DNA of 64,000 nt, from the NCBI GenBank assembly GCA_021399445.1, contig JAJTUQ010000012.1, forward strand, positions 248,001 to 312,000. Direction: 5' to 3'. The translations under genes were made by a program, and so were the position numbers. The notes beneath the pieces were generated by a model that saw nothing but the letters and a program-made list of their open reading frames with translations, was not told the origin of the DNA and searched no databases. The DNA comes from Xylogone sp. PMI_703 (Eukaryota > Ascomycota > Leotiomycetes). This document shows positions 34,470 through 46,891 of the stretch, piece by piece (position 1 is the first letter of the stretch; each line of letters opens with the position of its first letter).

Positions 34470-35003
34470 CTCAGCTCAATGTATGTGTGTATTCGATAAG
34501 TAAATAGGTAGGTAGGTAAATTCGGTATGTTTGATCGTATAAGTAGGAGGTTCGAAAGCGAGGGGGAGGGGAGGGTCGGTATAAGGGAAGGTTTGCGCGT
34601 GTTTGCGCCTAGTGTTCTTTGTGCTCTGGAAGGCCAGAGAAGGTTCGGAACGAAGGAAGGAAGGAAAGCCAAAGAAGGCTCTGTCGGAGGTATCGTAGGA
34701 AGTTATTCGGAGGTGGTAGGTATCGGAAACTAGAGTTCTGTATGCTAGTTAACAGTACGTTATGGACGCAGATCTAACCTGGTCTCACGGAGGTTAAGAG
34801 CTAGATCCTGGAGGTTTACTGCTTGGTCAAGTGGCTCCGAGAGAGCCAAGCGATCAAGAGTTTTCAGCCTGTTCTTAGCAAAGTTGCGATAGTTGGAGTA
34901 GTTCTTGAGCCTGTACGACAACGAAGATCATAAACCGTGTATCGTACTCCCTCTTCGTGTGAGTGCAACTAGAGCATCCCGATCTGTAGACTTTACTGAT
35001 CAG

Positions 35004-35217
35004 TGTCGGTTTATACGGGAACGTGGTAACTAATCGTACGCAACATACGCCCGATATTAGGGGGTATTGCGTATATTGATTAAGGTACGAAGATTTTAAG
35101 TGTAGGCGTAGCCTACGAAAGAATATAATTACAGAATACTGTTGCGCCCTGCCGCCTATGCCCCGGCATATTGTCATGCTGCTCCGCCTCCGCACTCTTC
35201 ATACAGGCATGCCAACA
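35004..35217 (-). repeat. Copia 5' LTR, transition-rich
   Basis: The partner of 28654-28866. Nearly all differences are C-to-T or G-to-A in this copy (for example TTTATACGGG for TTCACACGGG). Confidence 0.92.
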
Positions 35218-35625
35218 GTAATATAGTCTTCTGGGAATTTGGGAATATCATTAATAATAACAGCTACATAGGCATATTAATAAATCAACTCTGCTTCCAC
35301 AGATATATGAAATTACAAGTTAACTTTAAGGGGCATCAAAATGGACAATATAATAAGTCAATTGGAATATTTGCTATGATGGATTACCATACGGTCATAA
35401 TAGCATCAATAGAAGTAGTGGGCGACTACCGTTAAGTGTATGTATCACATGACATCAGGGGCGGATATAAGCTCTAGTAGGGCAATTAGGTTAAGATGAG
35501 AGATTGCGTCATTACTACGTACGCAGCTTCTAGATTCCGTACGACAGAAAAGCATATTCACAGCAGAATCGAGAACAGAATTGTTATGACGATAATCTTC
35601 TATTTTTTCAGGTTAAGGAGCTGGT
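35218..35625. other. intergenic, no gene recognised
   Basis: About 400 bp between the Copia element and the end of the SDR gene. No coding or repeat signal was recognised. Confidence 0.5.
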
Positions 35626-36443
35626 TTAAAACTGCTTGTATCCCACACCTTTAACGAAAGTCTGCTGCCAAGGGCCTTGTGTCTTCCCCTCAGCGAGCTC
35701 CACGTACAACTTCGCGTGCGCGTCGCCATCAATCGCACTGTATGCGGGAGATCCATCAGCCTTTCGCTCGTCGCCATAATAGAATCTACAGAAACAATGG
35801 GTCAGCCTTTGAAGATTATGGTCGCTAATTCAAGGGAGGGGGTTCTATACTTGTATCCGCGGTCCTTGTATGCGTTTGCAGCATTTTGGATGAGATGTGC
35901 CGTTGCGGACTTGCCGACTCCCAGATCCATGAGGGGTGGAATGATGGTAGTGTTTAGGATATTTCCGGTGTAGATGAATGTCTTGGACACGGACGCGGGG
36001 AGCTGGGCAAAGCCCTGAACAGCTTGTTGCGCGGCAACAAAGGGACTGATGGTGTTGAGTTGGAGATCTTTGTTGAAGTCGGCGAGAGAGAGCGCCAGAG
36101 GGTCATTAGGAGGATTGGGGGTCACAGCGCCGACTATGAAGAGAGGACAAAAAGCACTTAACACGCGGACATCTACAACAATTCAAAGGCAGCAATTCTT
36201 ACCGTTGTATACTACCACGCTAGGAATACCAAGCAGCGACTTGGTTTTTGCGAAGGCGTTGACAACCCCGTTGGAGTCGGAAAAGTCAGTTGCAATATGG
36301 ACCTGGTCGGCGGTGTTCTGGGCATCCTTCGTGCTCCTTGAGGCTAGCGCAACTTTGTAGCCCTTCGCGGCAAAAGCACGACCTACGCTCTGGCCGATAT
36401 TAGGCCCTGCGCCGAGAATGAGGATGATGGGAGCTGAGGACAT
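35626..36443 (-). CDS. short-chain dehydrogenase/reductase-like protein
   Basis: Three exons join in phase (36443-36203, 36133-35851, 35785-35626; introns of 69 and 65 nt), giving 227 residues. The N-terminus has a Rossmann nucleotide-binding motif (LILGAGPNIGQSVGRAF). The mid region reads VVYNVGAV, where classical SDRs have NNAG. The usual YxxxK active site aligns with LGVGKSATAHLI: the lysine remains but the tyrosine position is leucine. The C-terminus (FYYGDERKADG, GPWQQTFVKGVGY) is typical of a group of small fungal SDR-like proteins. It is intact by frame. The substrate is unknown, and catalysis may differ from standard SDRs. Confidence 0.8.
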
Positions 36444-38924
36444 GATGCCTGGTTATGATGGATGGGTTGACGATGGAACAACTGCAGAGGGGCGAATCTG
36501 TGCTACTTGGCTATATATTTCGGCCGGCGTGTGAATGCATATTTGTTGCGTGCTATTACCACCACATAACGCCACAGAACCAATGCCTCCGCAACGAAGG
36601 ACGATCGAGATTGAAAATGCAGGCCAGAGTAGAGGAGTCCAAATTGCATTATTCAAGCAGGAAATTCGTAATTACCATCCGGGTCGGAGGCAAGTGGCAC
36701 TTTGACGCCATTTACATGAACGCAGCGTTACTAATCGACCATGAGATCCGGACGTACAGCGGAACATGGAGGGACAGCCAGACGTGCCAGAACCCTACCG
36801 GTCCCCTGCCAATTCCCCTGCCAATTCCCCTGCCAATTCCCCTGCCAATTCCCCTGCCAGCACCCTGCACAGTACCTGGCGAGGATCTTGCGAAGGATCT
36901 CTCGTGGTGCAGCAAGCCCATGTCCGGTGCTGCTTTACGGGATCGTGTAGGTACAGCGTCGGAAACTCCTGTAATTTGCCTGTTCCTCATTCTCTCTCCT
37001 GCCAAGACATTCCAGCTTCATATCGAGCTTCCATGGTTTTCACCTTCCATTTCAGTAATAGTTTTCGATATACTCCGACTCGCACCTGATATTGGCATTT
37101 TATGCACCTGCATAATTTTATTAAATGGACTTGCGTGACTAGCAAACATGAAATTTACGCCTTACAAATATGGCTAAAACAGCATCTGTTGCGTTGGGAG
37201 TAGGGGCTGCTTGGGGTCCTTCAGATACCGATGATAGTTGGGTCTGGTTACCGCACTTAGTAATGCTCATAGCGTGGCCTGGAGTGCTATGGCATTATAA
37301 TGGCCATAAATGTTAAAATGCTGCTCTAATGTACAGTAATGATAGCAGTGCGCGAATGCCAGATATGTACCACGGCAAGTGATTATGCAGTACGGAGCAA
37401 AGGACGCAGAATGATAGGAGATGGTGAGTATATTGAAATCAAACATCTATATACCACATGCTTAGAAATGTCCATGTCGAGTTACCCATGTTGCATGTCC
37501 CCGTTACGAGCATACCAGCTGCAGTGGAGCCAGTATGCCGGACTTTATGACAAATTGAATGATGGATATGGTAGGTAACGTCCGTGATCTAATACCTTAT
37601 TCATGTATCAATGGTGTGGGAGTGATGAAGTGGAGAGGACTGGCATCTTCTATGATTATCTATGATTACTGATACAACTCACCATCCATTTCCGTATGAC
37701 ACTTCTGTAATAATCTTCCTCATCAACGCCTTCGGCCACTTACCACTGCTCAAGCATAATAAGGATAGAGTGCTTACAAAGATCTTAGCAGGTCTGAAGC
37801 CACGTCGTAAGGCATGAGATAATGTAGGAAGTGACTAGGACACATATAAAGACCACCGCATTTACGACCGTGCCGTGTTGCAAGCCACAAATAATACAAG
37901 GAGCCTATATCATTGCAACCGCAAGCCTCCCGCCGGCATACAGGGACAGCGTGCTTCATCTTGCTTGATTGAATGAGGTCACACTGAAAGCGAGTGCTTC
38001 AGAATCCCCATAGAAGCTTTGACGCCGAGTAATAGAGATATGGATAACGCAACTACTAGAAAGCTGTAAGAACTTAGAAAAAGCCACTGCATCATTTCCC
38101 CCTAATCAATGCCCACAATAATGAATCCATATAAAACAAAAACTTGAGTTGAAGTGTGAAGCTCCCCATCTAGTGGAGACCCACATGTCATCTTGAACCC
38201 CTTCGTGAAACCCGTCCATACAGCGAGAAACTCCCTATGTAGCTCTGGAACCATCACCACTACGCAGTGCTGCCCATCCTCCACGACGGAGTAAAATTTC
38301 ACTTGCCCTCTCTTTTAATTCGAAATTAAATGTCGTGTACACGTCCCATTGTAACTGTTGTACGCCGACTACTAGTGGTCAGACACAAGTGTGGTTACGT
38401 GGTCACACTGCCGCCTTTTTCTTTTGCTACAACTACGGACCTCGGAGGGTGTGTAACTTGCGGTAGCGGGTAATTGCGCCATTTAATTGTGGACGAGTAA
38501 GGAAATGAAAGAAGCTTGTTTTTCTGCTTTATGAATTGAAGCTTGGTCGCAGAAAGATGAATATTGGATTTCTCTCATGTCTGGAGAGATCTTATAGTCA
38601 TTGTTTTCCTCATAAGAAGCTTAGATGTATGTGGCGTCGGCACTCTCTGGTCGTCTCATGCACCCACTAAGTTAAGGCTTACATCCTGAGCACATATTCT
38701 CCTAAGAACAAACTCTCCACAATTTTAAGGCTATTTTAGGGTAAAGCTTAAGGCAAAGTCATCAATCATTCATAGATGATAGTGCCTAATACGACTTTTG
38801 ATGATAGTTTCATAAACAAACGACGCATAATAACATAACAGCCACAAGAGATGAAAGAAACACAGGCAAGAAGATGAGTTTATCTGAATATAATTTATTG
38901 TAAATTACAAGTTTCTTATTTATT
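36444..38924. other. long intergenic stretch, no gene recognised
   Basis: About 2.5 kb. The first part contains a 12-bp tandem repeat (36803-36859), which makes the frame at 36455-37138 look gene-like. No homology, introns or start context support a gene elsewhere. Confidence 0.5.
36803..36859. repeat. 12-bp tandem repeat, about 4.75 units
   Basis: The unit is CCCCTGCCAATT, four exact copies and a partial fifth. Read in one frame it gives alternating Pro-Ile-Pro-Leu. No surrounding domain is recognised. Confidence 0.95.
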
Positions 38925-41538
38925 TTATCTCCCCTTTATCTGTTGCGCAATCCTAGTAAGCTCTAACACATCCGCAAGAGGAACATCATTATCTAGATTC
39001 AGCCTCCCAAAGATCCCGCATCCCATGCTTAAATACGATATACTCTTTTCCGCCTCATTATTGCTCGCCACATCTAAATAATTCATGCAAATCGACGCCG
39101 AAATTAAGTCTAAAAATTTACTACAATTTTCTTATTAGCTTCAAAAGTTGCTAGATTCGGGAAATTACATGACTAAAGAAGGGAGATTAAAGAAAAGAAA
39201 GGTTAGACTGGCTTACCTGTCTAAAATATCTAAGGATGAAACTTGGTTTGCCGTGGCGAGGACTACCTGCGCCGAGTTCACACATAACTCCATACTCTGT
39301 CTTCGACACTCCTCCGATACACGACTACTCGACTGGGCACCTGTCCACGGGAAGTAGATCATGAAGATAGCCTCATGGTACTGCCTGAACATTGTCAGAG
39401 TGATATGGCGGGTCTGGTGATCGTCTAAAACCCGCGACATTTCGGGCTTGTGAATGTCCCTTAACGGGGGAGGGAGGCGACTTCGCCATTCCTCAAGCAG
39501 TTTATAGGCCATGTTGAGCTTCTGTTCTCGCTCAGTGGGAGATTGCCGAAGTGCACTTTGGCTATAAAGCATCTTGGCCGCAGAGCTAACGATGGTGGCG
39601 TAGAGGCACTGGAGTGGAAACCAGTCTGTCTCGTCATTGGCCTGTGGTGGGGAGCGATCAATCCAATCTCGGTCAATAGACTGTTGATTTCGTCATCAGC
39701 AAAAACAAAGTTATTTTTCATAAGGAGATAGCACCACTCATACCGGTGAGATACCACGTCGAATTGAGTATGGAACTTCAACGGAATAGAAATACCACAG
39801 ACATCTCCTCGCGAGATCTTGGTCCTCGATGCTGGCATGTTTGCTGTGGATCATCAGATCACTGTTTTCAAGTTTCAGTGATCGGATGCAGTTTAGTGCT
39901 CCCGTTAATAGTTCGCAGTATACAGAGTCATCTAATTGCTCGCAGATCGTTGTCTGGACATATCAGTTAGTGAAGATCTACGATGATCGGGAGATGACTG
40001 CAAATTTACCATTGCCAAGATTGTCTGAACAGGAAGTCAGTATGAGAAAATAAGAGTCGAGGAAGGGGATTATGCTACACACCTGTAGTTTTAAGAGTGT
40101 GTCAGGGGAGTTTAAGACACTTGTATATGAATTTAGCGTCATCAGGCAGTAGTAATTGGCTTTTCGCTTCTCCTCAGTAGACACAAAGCGCTGAGTGCTT
40201 TTAAGGAATGCTTGATATCCAAATGCCATGACCGAGTCGATCAGCGATATTAATACTGAGTTTCCAGGCAACTGGCCTTGGGCTTCTTTTATATACTTAT
40301 CGAAACATGATATGGTGAGAAAATTCGAAATGCTCACGTATATAATTAGTTCAGAGCTGTTGGCAATGTTGCGGGAGAATTGCTAGTGCTTACCCTAGAG
40401 GTTGGTCGAAACATGCTTTTTCTTACGTCAGTAGAAGAATTGCTGATTAATTTATAAGACATACCAGCTCTGCAGTTTTCTATGAGTGCCGGATCATTCC
40501 AGTACCATGATGCATAGCCGCCACGACAGTCACTGTCATTGAGATTCACCGGCGGTAAGTGAGTCTGGACGTGGGATATACGTTCAAATATACGATATAT
40601 CTCTTCTTCCTTAGAATTCCGAGTGTTTTCGTGCCGGTGGTCCTGTGATGAGAATATAGCCTTAAGAGAAAAGTTTACACTGGGTATAAAATCTAAATTC
40701 AGAACCAATTAGATTTATGTGTCCTGATACTATTCACTAATGGCAAGCTTTTGTTTCTCACCTAAGAAACTTCTCATGTTAGCCTGCTTTGCTTATGTTA
40801 GTAAATTTATCAAATTAACTGAGTTCTAGCGGATAATCACACCTTATCATTTAGATTTAGCATCCTAATCATATCTGCTGAAGGCTCAGGTGATTCGTAA
40901 GATCGATTTAATTTGCTGAAACACAAATTCTTGTCATCCAAATTGAGAAACGCGGGGTTAAGACCATCGGCCTGGTTAGTGGTATATGACATATCAAAAT
41001 CGAATTGTCCTTCAGAATCTGATGTCAAAAGTGACCACGATAATACATTAAAGTCAATGACGTTGCGAAGGTCCGTGGTTTGTAACAGGTTGGAAATTCC
41101 ATCTGTTTCCATCTCTACGCGCCACGTGGAGTTGTCACTAGCATTGCCAGATGGTGGTAAGGTCATAATCGGCGACATTTGGCTACTGCTTAGAGTGTCG
41201 TCGAAGAAGCTCGATATGGTGTTTTCCGATCCCTCGGGACTTTTCTCTGGCGTTACCAAAGCGGAGTCCATGGATTTTTTAGAAGATTGACGCCTCTTTC
41301 GGACAATATACCGGCACTCTTGATTGTGTCTCTGTGATGGTCTCTGTCAGCCAAAAAGCAAGTTTTGCTTGCGAAAGGAAAAATACTCACACAACAGTAG
41401 ATGCATGGTGTTGCACCGTCGCCTTTGGTTTCCCACAATTGTCAGACATGGTGACTCAACTGCAGATTAATCGTAGTTGTACTCACAGCGAATTTTCTTC
41501 AATCTGCACATTTCACAGGCCCCTCTCCGCCGTGGCAT
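38925..41538 (-). CDS. Zn2Cys6 transcription factor
   Basis: A nuclear DNA-binding regulator. The start at 41538 and the first junctions (41538-41487, 41422-41391, then from 41343) reconstruct one zinc cluster: CEMCRLKKIRC, DGATPCIYCC and, after the splice, an HNQEC arm. The finger is cut by two short introns (64 and 47 nt). Exon 3 runs to about 40843 (LNLNDK before a GTGTGA donor). Further exons cover 40700-40340 (FERISHVQTHLPPVNL), 40337-39978, 39838-39461 and 39572-39213, with fungal-specific middle-region features such as ADDEINSLL and LNMAYKLLEEW. The stop is TAA at 38925-38927, after VLELTRIAQQIKGR. The inner exon borders are not all fixed. No break is obvious. The target genes are unknown. 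Confidence 0.75.
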
Positions 41539-43229
41539 CCAGCGTCTTTTGGTAATTAGAGATAACGAAGGCGAGTTCGTGCACGTATCAGTTGCGCTTT
41601 CTACAGGAGTGGAGGTAATCATGGTTATAAAAGTTTATTTCTGGTACGATCTTGTTGGGGATTGGTTAGCAACCAAGATGGATTCCTTGCAGCGCACACA
41701 CTAACAAAAAAACTTTCTGTGTGTTAGTATCTTTAATTTTTCTTTCCCTTTCTAACGCAACTCTCTAACCGAAGGAATAAAGTAGGTCTTTTGGTTTGGG
41801 GGAGTGTTAAAAATGTTGGATTTCTAGATAGCTCCAATACCTGTTGCCGGTCGCCCAGATTGTCGGGTTAGATTTAGTACAGTCTCTTCCCCTATTTGAT
41901 TGTTAGTACGCCCCACTGGTAGCAATGTTGATGCCTCACTTCGGGAGCATAGGCCAACGGACTACAACCAATAAACGTCACAGCTTGTTGGCAGAATTTC
42001 TATGGAATTCAATAGAAAACACCGAAAGATACGACTCCTCATAAGGAAAGCGGTATCTCAAGATAGGAAGCAAAGCCAGGCATTAACATTGCCACCAGTG
42101 GGGAGTACTAACAATCGGATAGGGGAGGAGACTGTATTAGTACCACCGGGAAGCCCCACCAAGCATACATCATCTCACGAGGGGTTCTGTTGCTGCTCTA
42201 AGGATACGAGCTAGGCAATCGCCAGGTGGCTCTGGAAGAGGCTGACAACGTCCCGGGAACGTTTCCCAAAGGGCGCAAGTGCGTCTCGAGTCGCGATGTC
42301 AGGCTGGCGGCGGGCCCCGCCAGCAAAGTAGGTTGCATGGCTAAATGGGTACGGGAATTATTAACTCAGAGGGCTTTCCAAGGTTGTTAACCATGGGCGA
42401 GTAGCTACCTGGGATATTACATCAAAGACAGAACAACCTAGAAAAAGCACGGGTTGTCTATTGCCCCGAAACAGTGTAGGGTCGCTCTGGCCCCGCTGCC
42501 GGCTTACCGTGTGAACGCTGCAGGCTCGCGGCACCTGGGTAGGTATCAGATCCTACGTCGTTATCGTGTGCGCATACGAGCACTCGGGGGCAGTTGCGAG
42601 AGCCCCCGGAGGAGACTGCGCCATTCGCATCCTCAAGCTGGCAGCATGCTGCTGCTAGAGGCGGCTGACTTGGCTGCATCCACATGCCCGAAGCCTGCTT
42701 TATTTTCAAATTCTGCTGCTGCTGGTTCAATCATGATTAGCTGTGTGTGGCCAAGAGCCCATATCTCCACTATGCTGCAGGAGGGCATGATTAGGGCGGG
42801 GGCCAGAGGCCAGCCACACAACCGCCGTAAAAGGGCAAATCCACTTTCCAACCGCAAATTTAAGCATTACCGAACCAAGACGGCCCGTTAAATTGCGGGA
42901 GTCCAGCGCACGCCGTTCGCTAAGACCCGGCGCTATTGTTGCTGGCGGACCACTGTGCTTTCGTATACACAGTAGCGACGCCTTAGGCCAGTCGCCATGC
43001 CGTGCGTGGCGACGGGTCAGTGCTCATGGGCGCTCCTTGGGTGCTCTTAGGCGGTCCCAGGCGGTCCTCGGCGGCCCTTGGCGGTGCCCGGTGCCACAGA
43101 CGTGCGTACCGCGCGAGGTGGCCCTCGAGCTGGCTGACGGGCACATCGGACTGGCTTGCCCCATTCAGACCGTGCACTTCCTGGTGGGGGCATGCTGGAT
43201 TCTAAACTACTGCCTCTGCATACATGGAA

Positions 43230-43340
43230 CTGGCATTCTAGATCTCGCAGAGAAACTGGCATTACAGATCTCGTATATCTACACATGACTGGCATCGTAG
43301 ATCTGGTGTATCACTACATGACTGGCATCCTAGATTAGCG
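43230..43340. repeat. degenerate tandem repeat around ACTGGCAT...TAGATC
   Basis: Four units of about 27-36 bp each contain CTGGCAT followed by (C/T)(T/A/G)AGATC or a close variant. They vary in length. No function is suggested. Confidence 0.65.
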
Positions 43341-43455
43341 TGTTCACCCCAGCCCTAAATCCGTACCTCCGCGAGATAAGCATCTTTTTGTGGAACTCGC
43401 CCCTCACTGATCTCCTCTATGACCCACTTGCTAACTCCAGCGGCTGATACTGTGG

Positions 43456-43556
43456 CTCGCGGTGGACAAAATAATTGGTACAGTGGTACCTAATAGGTCA
43501 CTGCGCTTTGGTGTCCGATTATGTAATACTGTGCCAACTATTTTGTCCACCGCGAG
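43456..43556. mobile_element. 101-bp miniature TIR element
   Basis: Ends are inverted: CTCGCGGTGGACAAAATA at 43456 and its complement ending at 43556, extending to about 30 bp with a few mismatches. TGTGG flanks both sides (43451-43455 and 43557-43561). A relative with TGTGGACAAAGT ends lies at 52073. There is no coding capacity. Confidence 0.85.
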
Positions 43557-43959
43557 TGTGGTCGACTTGTACGGTCCGTGTGTAATCCGCATATGTGAAG
43601 CTCAGGACATGATTTAGCCGAGAGCAATTGGGAGATGGGGTGTAAGCCTGCTTGTATAGGCCCTCAATCAGCGCGCTCCAGCCCGCGCGCACAGGGGGCG
43701 TTGACTTTATTTCCGTACGCGTAGCTCGCGGCCACTACCTACCCAATACAGTACAATCTGTGCGATTATGCATTATGATAGAGCAGATGCATACGGTTAA
43801 ACCTGAACACTCTGCCCCACGACGCCGTTGCATTACTCGCATTTCACGTAATACGGACTAGCTCAGTGATTGGAGCATCATACTACGGACTGCCAGGACT
43901 TTTAGACTGCCGTAATACGGACTGAATTATTGTATTACGGACTGCCGTAGAGATTACTA

Positions 43960-44117
43960 CCGTATATTCTCACATCTACCAGAGTTAGGTTAGCCTAACA
44001 CGTATTAGATTGTGTCGATTATACAAGGATCTTGAACTCCTTTTGTATGGGTGGCGGCTGACACAAGGTCCGTCCCACCCCGGATAGTATAACTCTGGTA
44101 GATTTGAGAATATACGG
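43960..44117. mobile_element. 158-bp miniature TIR element with TA flanks
   Basis: The left end (from 43960) and the complement of the right end (to 44117) share CCGTATATTCTCA then one mismatch and ATCTACCAGAGTTA. TA is present on both sides (43958-43959 and 44118-44119). It is likely a deletion derivative of a Tc1/mariner-type element; no parent is in the window. Confidence 0.8.
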
Positions 44118-44772
44118 TACTCGGAACACTGAGTAGACCCCGTTTATCCATCCCGAAACGAAACCCTTTTCGGAACTTCCATGCCTTACGCGCCTATTCC
44201 ACTTTTATCCGGCACTGATATGAATTGGATATCCAGATGAATGTAAGTATGAATGTTTTATCCGACTAAATAATTAAGAGTTGATGCACGTATCATGAGA
44301 TAACTTCTTTCTGCTGATACGAAAAATCTCTGTATGGCCTATCACAGATTTTGGTGGTTTTGATATGGGTTACGAGTCGGGTTGATTATGGAGGAAACTC
44401 GCTTCTACATTAGAGCGTTTTAAGAGATAAAATGATCGAGATAGCCAGGCAGTACTGGCGCTGCCTAACGCTAGGGGCCTTAATACTAAGAATGATGATT
44501 GCACTACTAAATCTCTAGATTCTCTTCTAGGAGTTTCCATCTGTAGCCGATATCATTCAAGTTGAGTGTTATTGTATACTTTAAGTTTCGTAGGACTTGA
44601 ATTAATCAAATTTAACATCGTTCTAGAAATATATCGATTCATGATAACTTAGTGTTGAAAGTCATTCTCTTCATTTGCAACTGCCATCATCTTCTATTTC
44701 CTCATGGTTTCGTAACTATCATGCCTTATTGACAGCTCTCGTCTTAATTCTTTACTCAGGACCCCATGCATC

Positions 44773-46190
44773 CTAAGAATGTCTTTTCTGGCGTTGGAAG
44801 TCAAGTGCCGCGAGGAGAAATAGTAACGCGCCGCCAAAGAGCATGACACCGTAGATCTGCAATCTCAGAAACTTTCCAGCGGGAATGTCAAGTAGTGCAC
44901 TTCCGCTAGGGCTGCCAATAAGTAACCCAAATGCGGCAATACTGTAGCACATACCGATTCTAGTACCAATTTGTTGCGGGCTGGGAGATAGATAGGCCAG
45001 AACCTGATTAGGAATAGTGATCAAGGCGCCAGTAAAGAAACCGTAAAAAGCAGTAAAGGCTTGAAAGCCAGGAACTCTATAGATACCGATCCAAGCGAAC
45101 GATAGAGCTCCAGCCAAAACTGTACATGGAATGAATCATCACGTTTATGGGGCCAAGCATGTCAGCTGCGACACTGGCAAGGATGCAGCCAGCTATAGAG
45201 ACGCCGCTTACAATAGCTGTCAAGTAGAAGGATTGATCAACATTCATACCCAGCACAACGGTTCCGTAAGTAGGACCAAAATACCAGGGGAGGTAAAGAC
45301 CGATCAAGGTAAGAAAGAGTCCAGCCGTAAATAGGATATAATGGGGCTCTCTGAATGCCGTGGAATCAAGAATAGGAGAGCATTTACCCTTGGGGGATAA
45401 GCGGGGCCTCATAACAGTATTACTGATTACCAATAGACCTAATGCAATAAACCCAATCACTCGTATCGTCCACCCAAACCCAAGTTGGGGTTCAAGTTGG
45501 CGAAACACAATTGGGTAAACAACACCACCTATAGCAATTAAATTAGCATTGCAGGTCACATCAGGAATAGAGGTCATACCAAGCTGTCCACTGGCAATAC
45601 TCAATCCTATTGCAAGCCCACGGTTTTTGTTGAAGTAAGTCGCTACTACGGATAAACTTGGAAGATAGAGGACAGCGGTTCCTAGCCCAAGGCTGACACC
45701 ATGAGCGAGAAATATCTGCCAATATGGTTTTGTTAAAGACATCATCATCAGACTGAAGACAGTTAAGAAGCTCCCGAAGGTAACAAGGTGACGGAAGTAG
45801 CCTCTGTCATGCAAAGTTCCGGAGAGAACACCAATGAATAGGAGCATGAAGCCTTCGACATTACCTACCTATGAAACTTCAGATGGGGTCTGTGGAAGTT
45901 TCGTAAGATAGAAAGCTTCAAATTTTCCAAATGTGTTCAAGAGTCCCCTAGTATTATTGGTGAGCTATCTAGGCTTCTACTACTATTGTAAGTACTCGCC
46001 AAGAATTGAAATAGAAGCAAAATGAACCAAGGACCTGAAGCCAGGCTTGGAAGCCCTCAGTCACTATATTGTCTTCATATTCTGGTAGTGATGAAGAGCT
46101 CTCAATGGGCGAGTTTTCACTGGCCTGCTTCTCTACGGCTCCTGTGTGAGCCTTAGATATCTCCAAGCCCTCGTGACTTTGAGTGGTCAT
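44773..46190 (-). pseudogene. MFS monocarboxylate-transporter-like protein, broken
   Basis: The start at 46190 gives an acidic N-terminal tail, then EGFQAWLQVLGSF (helix 1 of the fungal MCT group). A GC donor near 45999 would splice to GLLNTFGKFEAF. A TAG at 45869-45871 follows PSEVS where the family usually has Trp. The main body (45847 down) carries typical helices (GVSLGLGTAVLYLPSLSVVATYF, FNKNRGLAIGLSIA). Near 45122 a one-base frameshift moves the last part (LSFAWIGIYRVPGFQAF to stop 44773) into another frame. With one nonsense and one frameshift it is not expected to work. Confidence 0.8.
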
Positions 46191-46891
46191 ACTGAGCAAT
46201 ATAGAAGGGGTATGAGAGCCACAGAACCTTGTAAAGATTGCTTTGAAATTCATTGAAATCATTTGCCAAACAGGCGTGACATTACGGAGCTGATTAGCTT
46301 CTTATATACATTGTAAAATAGTACTATTAACATGCCCAAGACTTGAGTGATTTCTCCACTGGATCTCGACCTTTTCGGTGATGCTCTACTCCTTTATACA
46401 AACCTCCGCGAACCTGTGGGTGCAACTTAAGCTCATATTCTGATTGGCTGCATATCGGGTTCTTCATATTCTTATTAGTTAAGTGAATTATGTTTAAAGA
46501 CGGAGGCGTTTGGTCTTTCAACTTTGATAAAATTTCTGATCATTTCCACCACATTACTTTTGCCTGACTTGGATGGTAGTATTCTTGGCATCGAGCAAAT
46601 TATTAAGTTTATGCTCTAGCGAATTTCCGAGAGTCATGAATATCCGAACAATTGATTTCCACCACAAATTGATCGGGCCCCGTTTAAAGGTTAGTTATAT
46701 ATGCAAGAACAGGATGATGCACATAAACGGTTCAAGGTAGCATTATAACTTCGCCATTTATTAACACCTGGGAGTTATCTTCCAAACGTTCTCCTGCATC
46801 TGATTCCACATTCCCAGTCCTACCTCTACTTCTCTTCAATTCGCTCCGGTCGTTTCACACGCTAAGCGCTTACTCTCCGCTTTGGGATCAC
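46191..46891. other. intergenic between divergent genes, no gene recognised
   Basis: About 700 bp separate the starts of the MCT-like and kelch genes, so promoters of both should be here. The last 100 bp before 46892 are pyrimidine-rich. No repeats were seen. Confidence 0.45.

Larger units (their letters stand above)
28654..35217 (-). mobile_element. full-length Ty1/Copia retrotransposon, broken
   Basis: Two LTRs in minus orientation (28654-28866 and 35004-35217) flank a gag-pol region on the minus strand. The 5-bp target duplication GTAAT (28649-28653 and 35218-35222) shows a single insertion of 6,564 bp. The order gag, protease, integrase, reverse transcriptase, RNase H (right to left) is that of Copia. 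Frameshifts and stops split the polyprotein, so it is not autonomous. Confidence 0.95.
41539..44772. other. long intergenic region with small elements and a GC-rich island
   Basis: About 3.2 kb with no gene recognised. From about 42190 to 43200 the DNA is clearly more GC-rich than the surroundings and has overlapping open frames on both strands, which GC-rich DNA gives by chance. Two TIR elements (43456-43556, 43960-44117) and a degenerate tandem repeat (43230-43340) are listed separately. Confidence 0.5.

Noticed and set aside
36455..37138. 227-codon open frame with Pro-Ile-Pro-Leu repeats
   Set aside because: Its length depends on a 12-bp tandem repeat; there is no domain, and other frames are also open through the repeat.
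42190..42450. Possible rDNA fragment
   Set aside because: The phrase-level resemblance to rRNA-like DNA did not hold up; no conserved rRNA core could be aligned by eye.
42454..43295. Many overlapping frames on both strands
   Set aside because: Expected by chance in GC-rich DNA; no family recognised and no introns or conserved motif.
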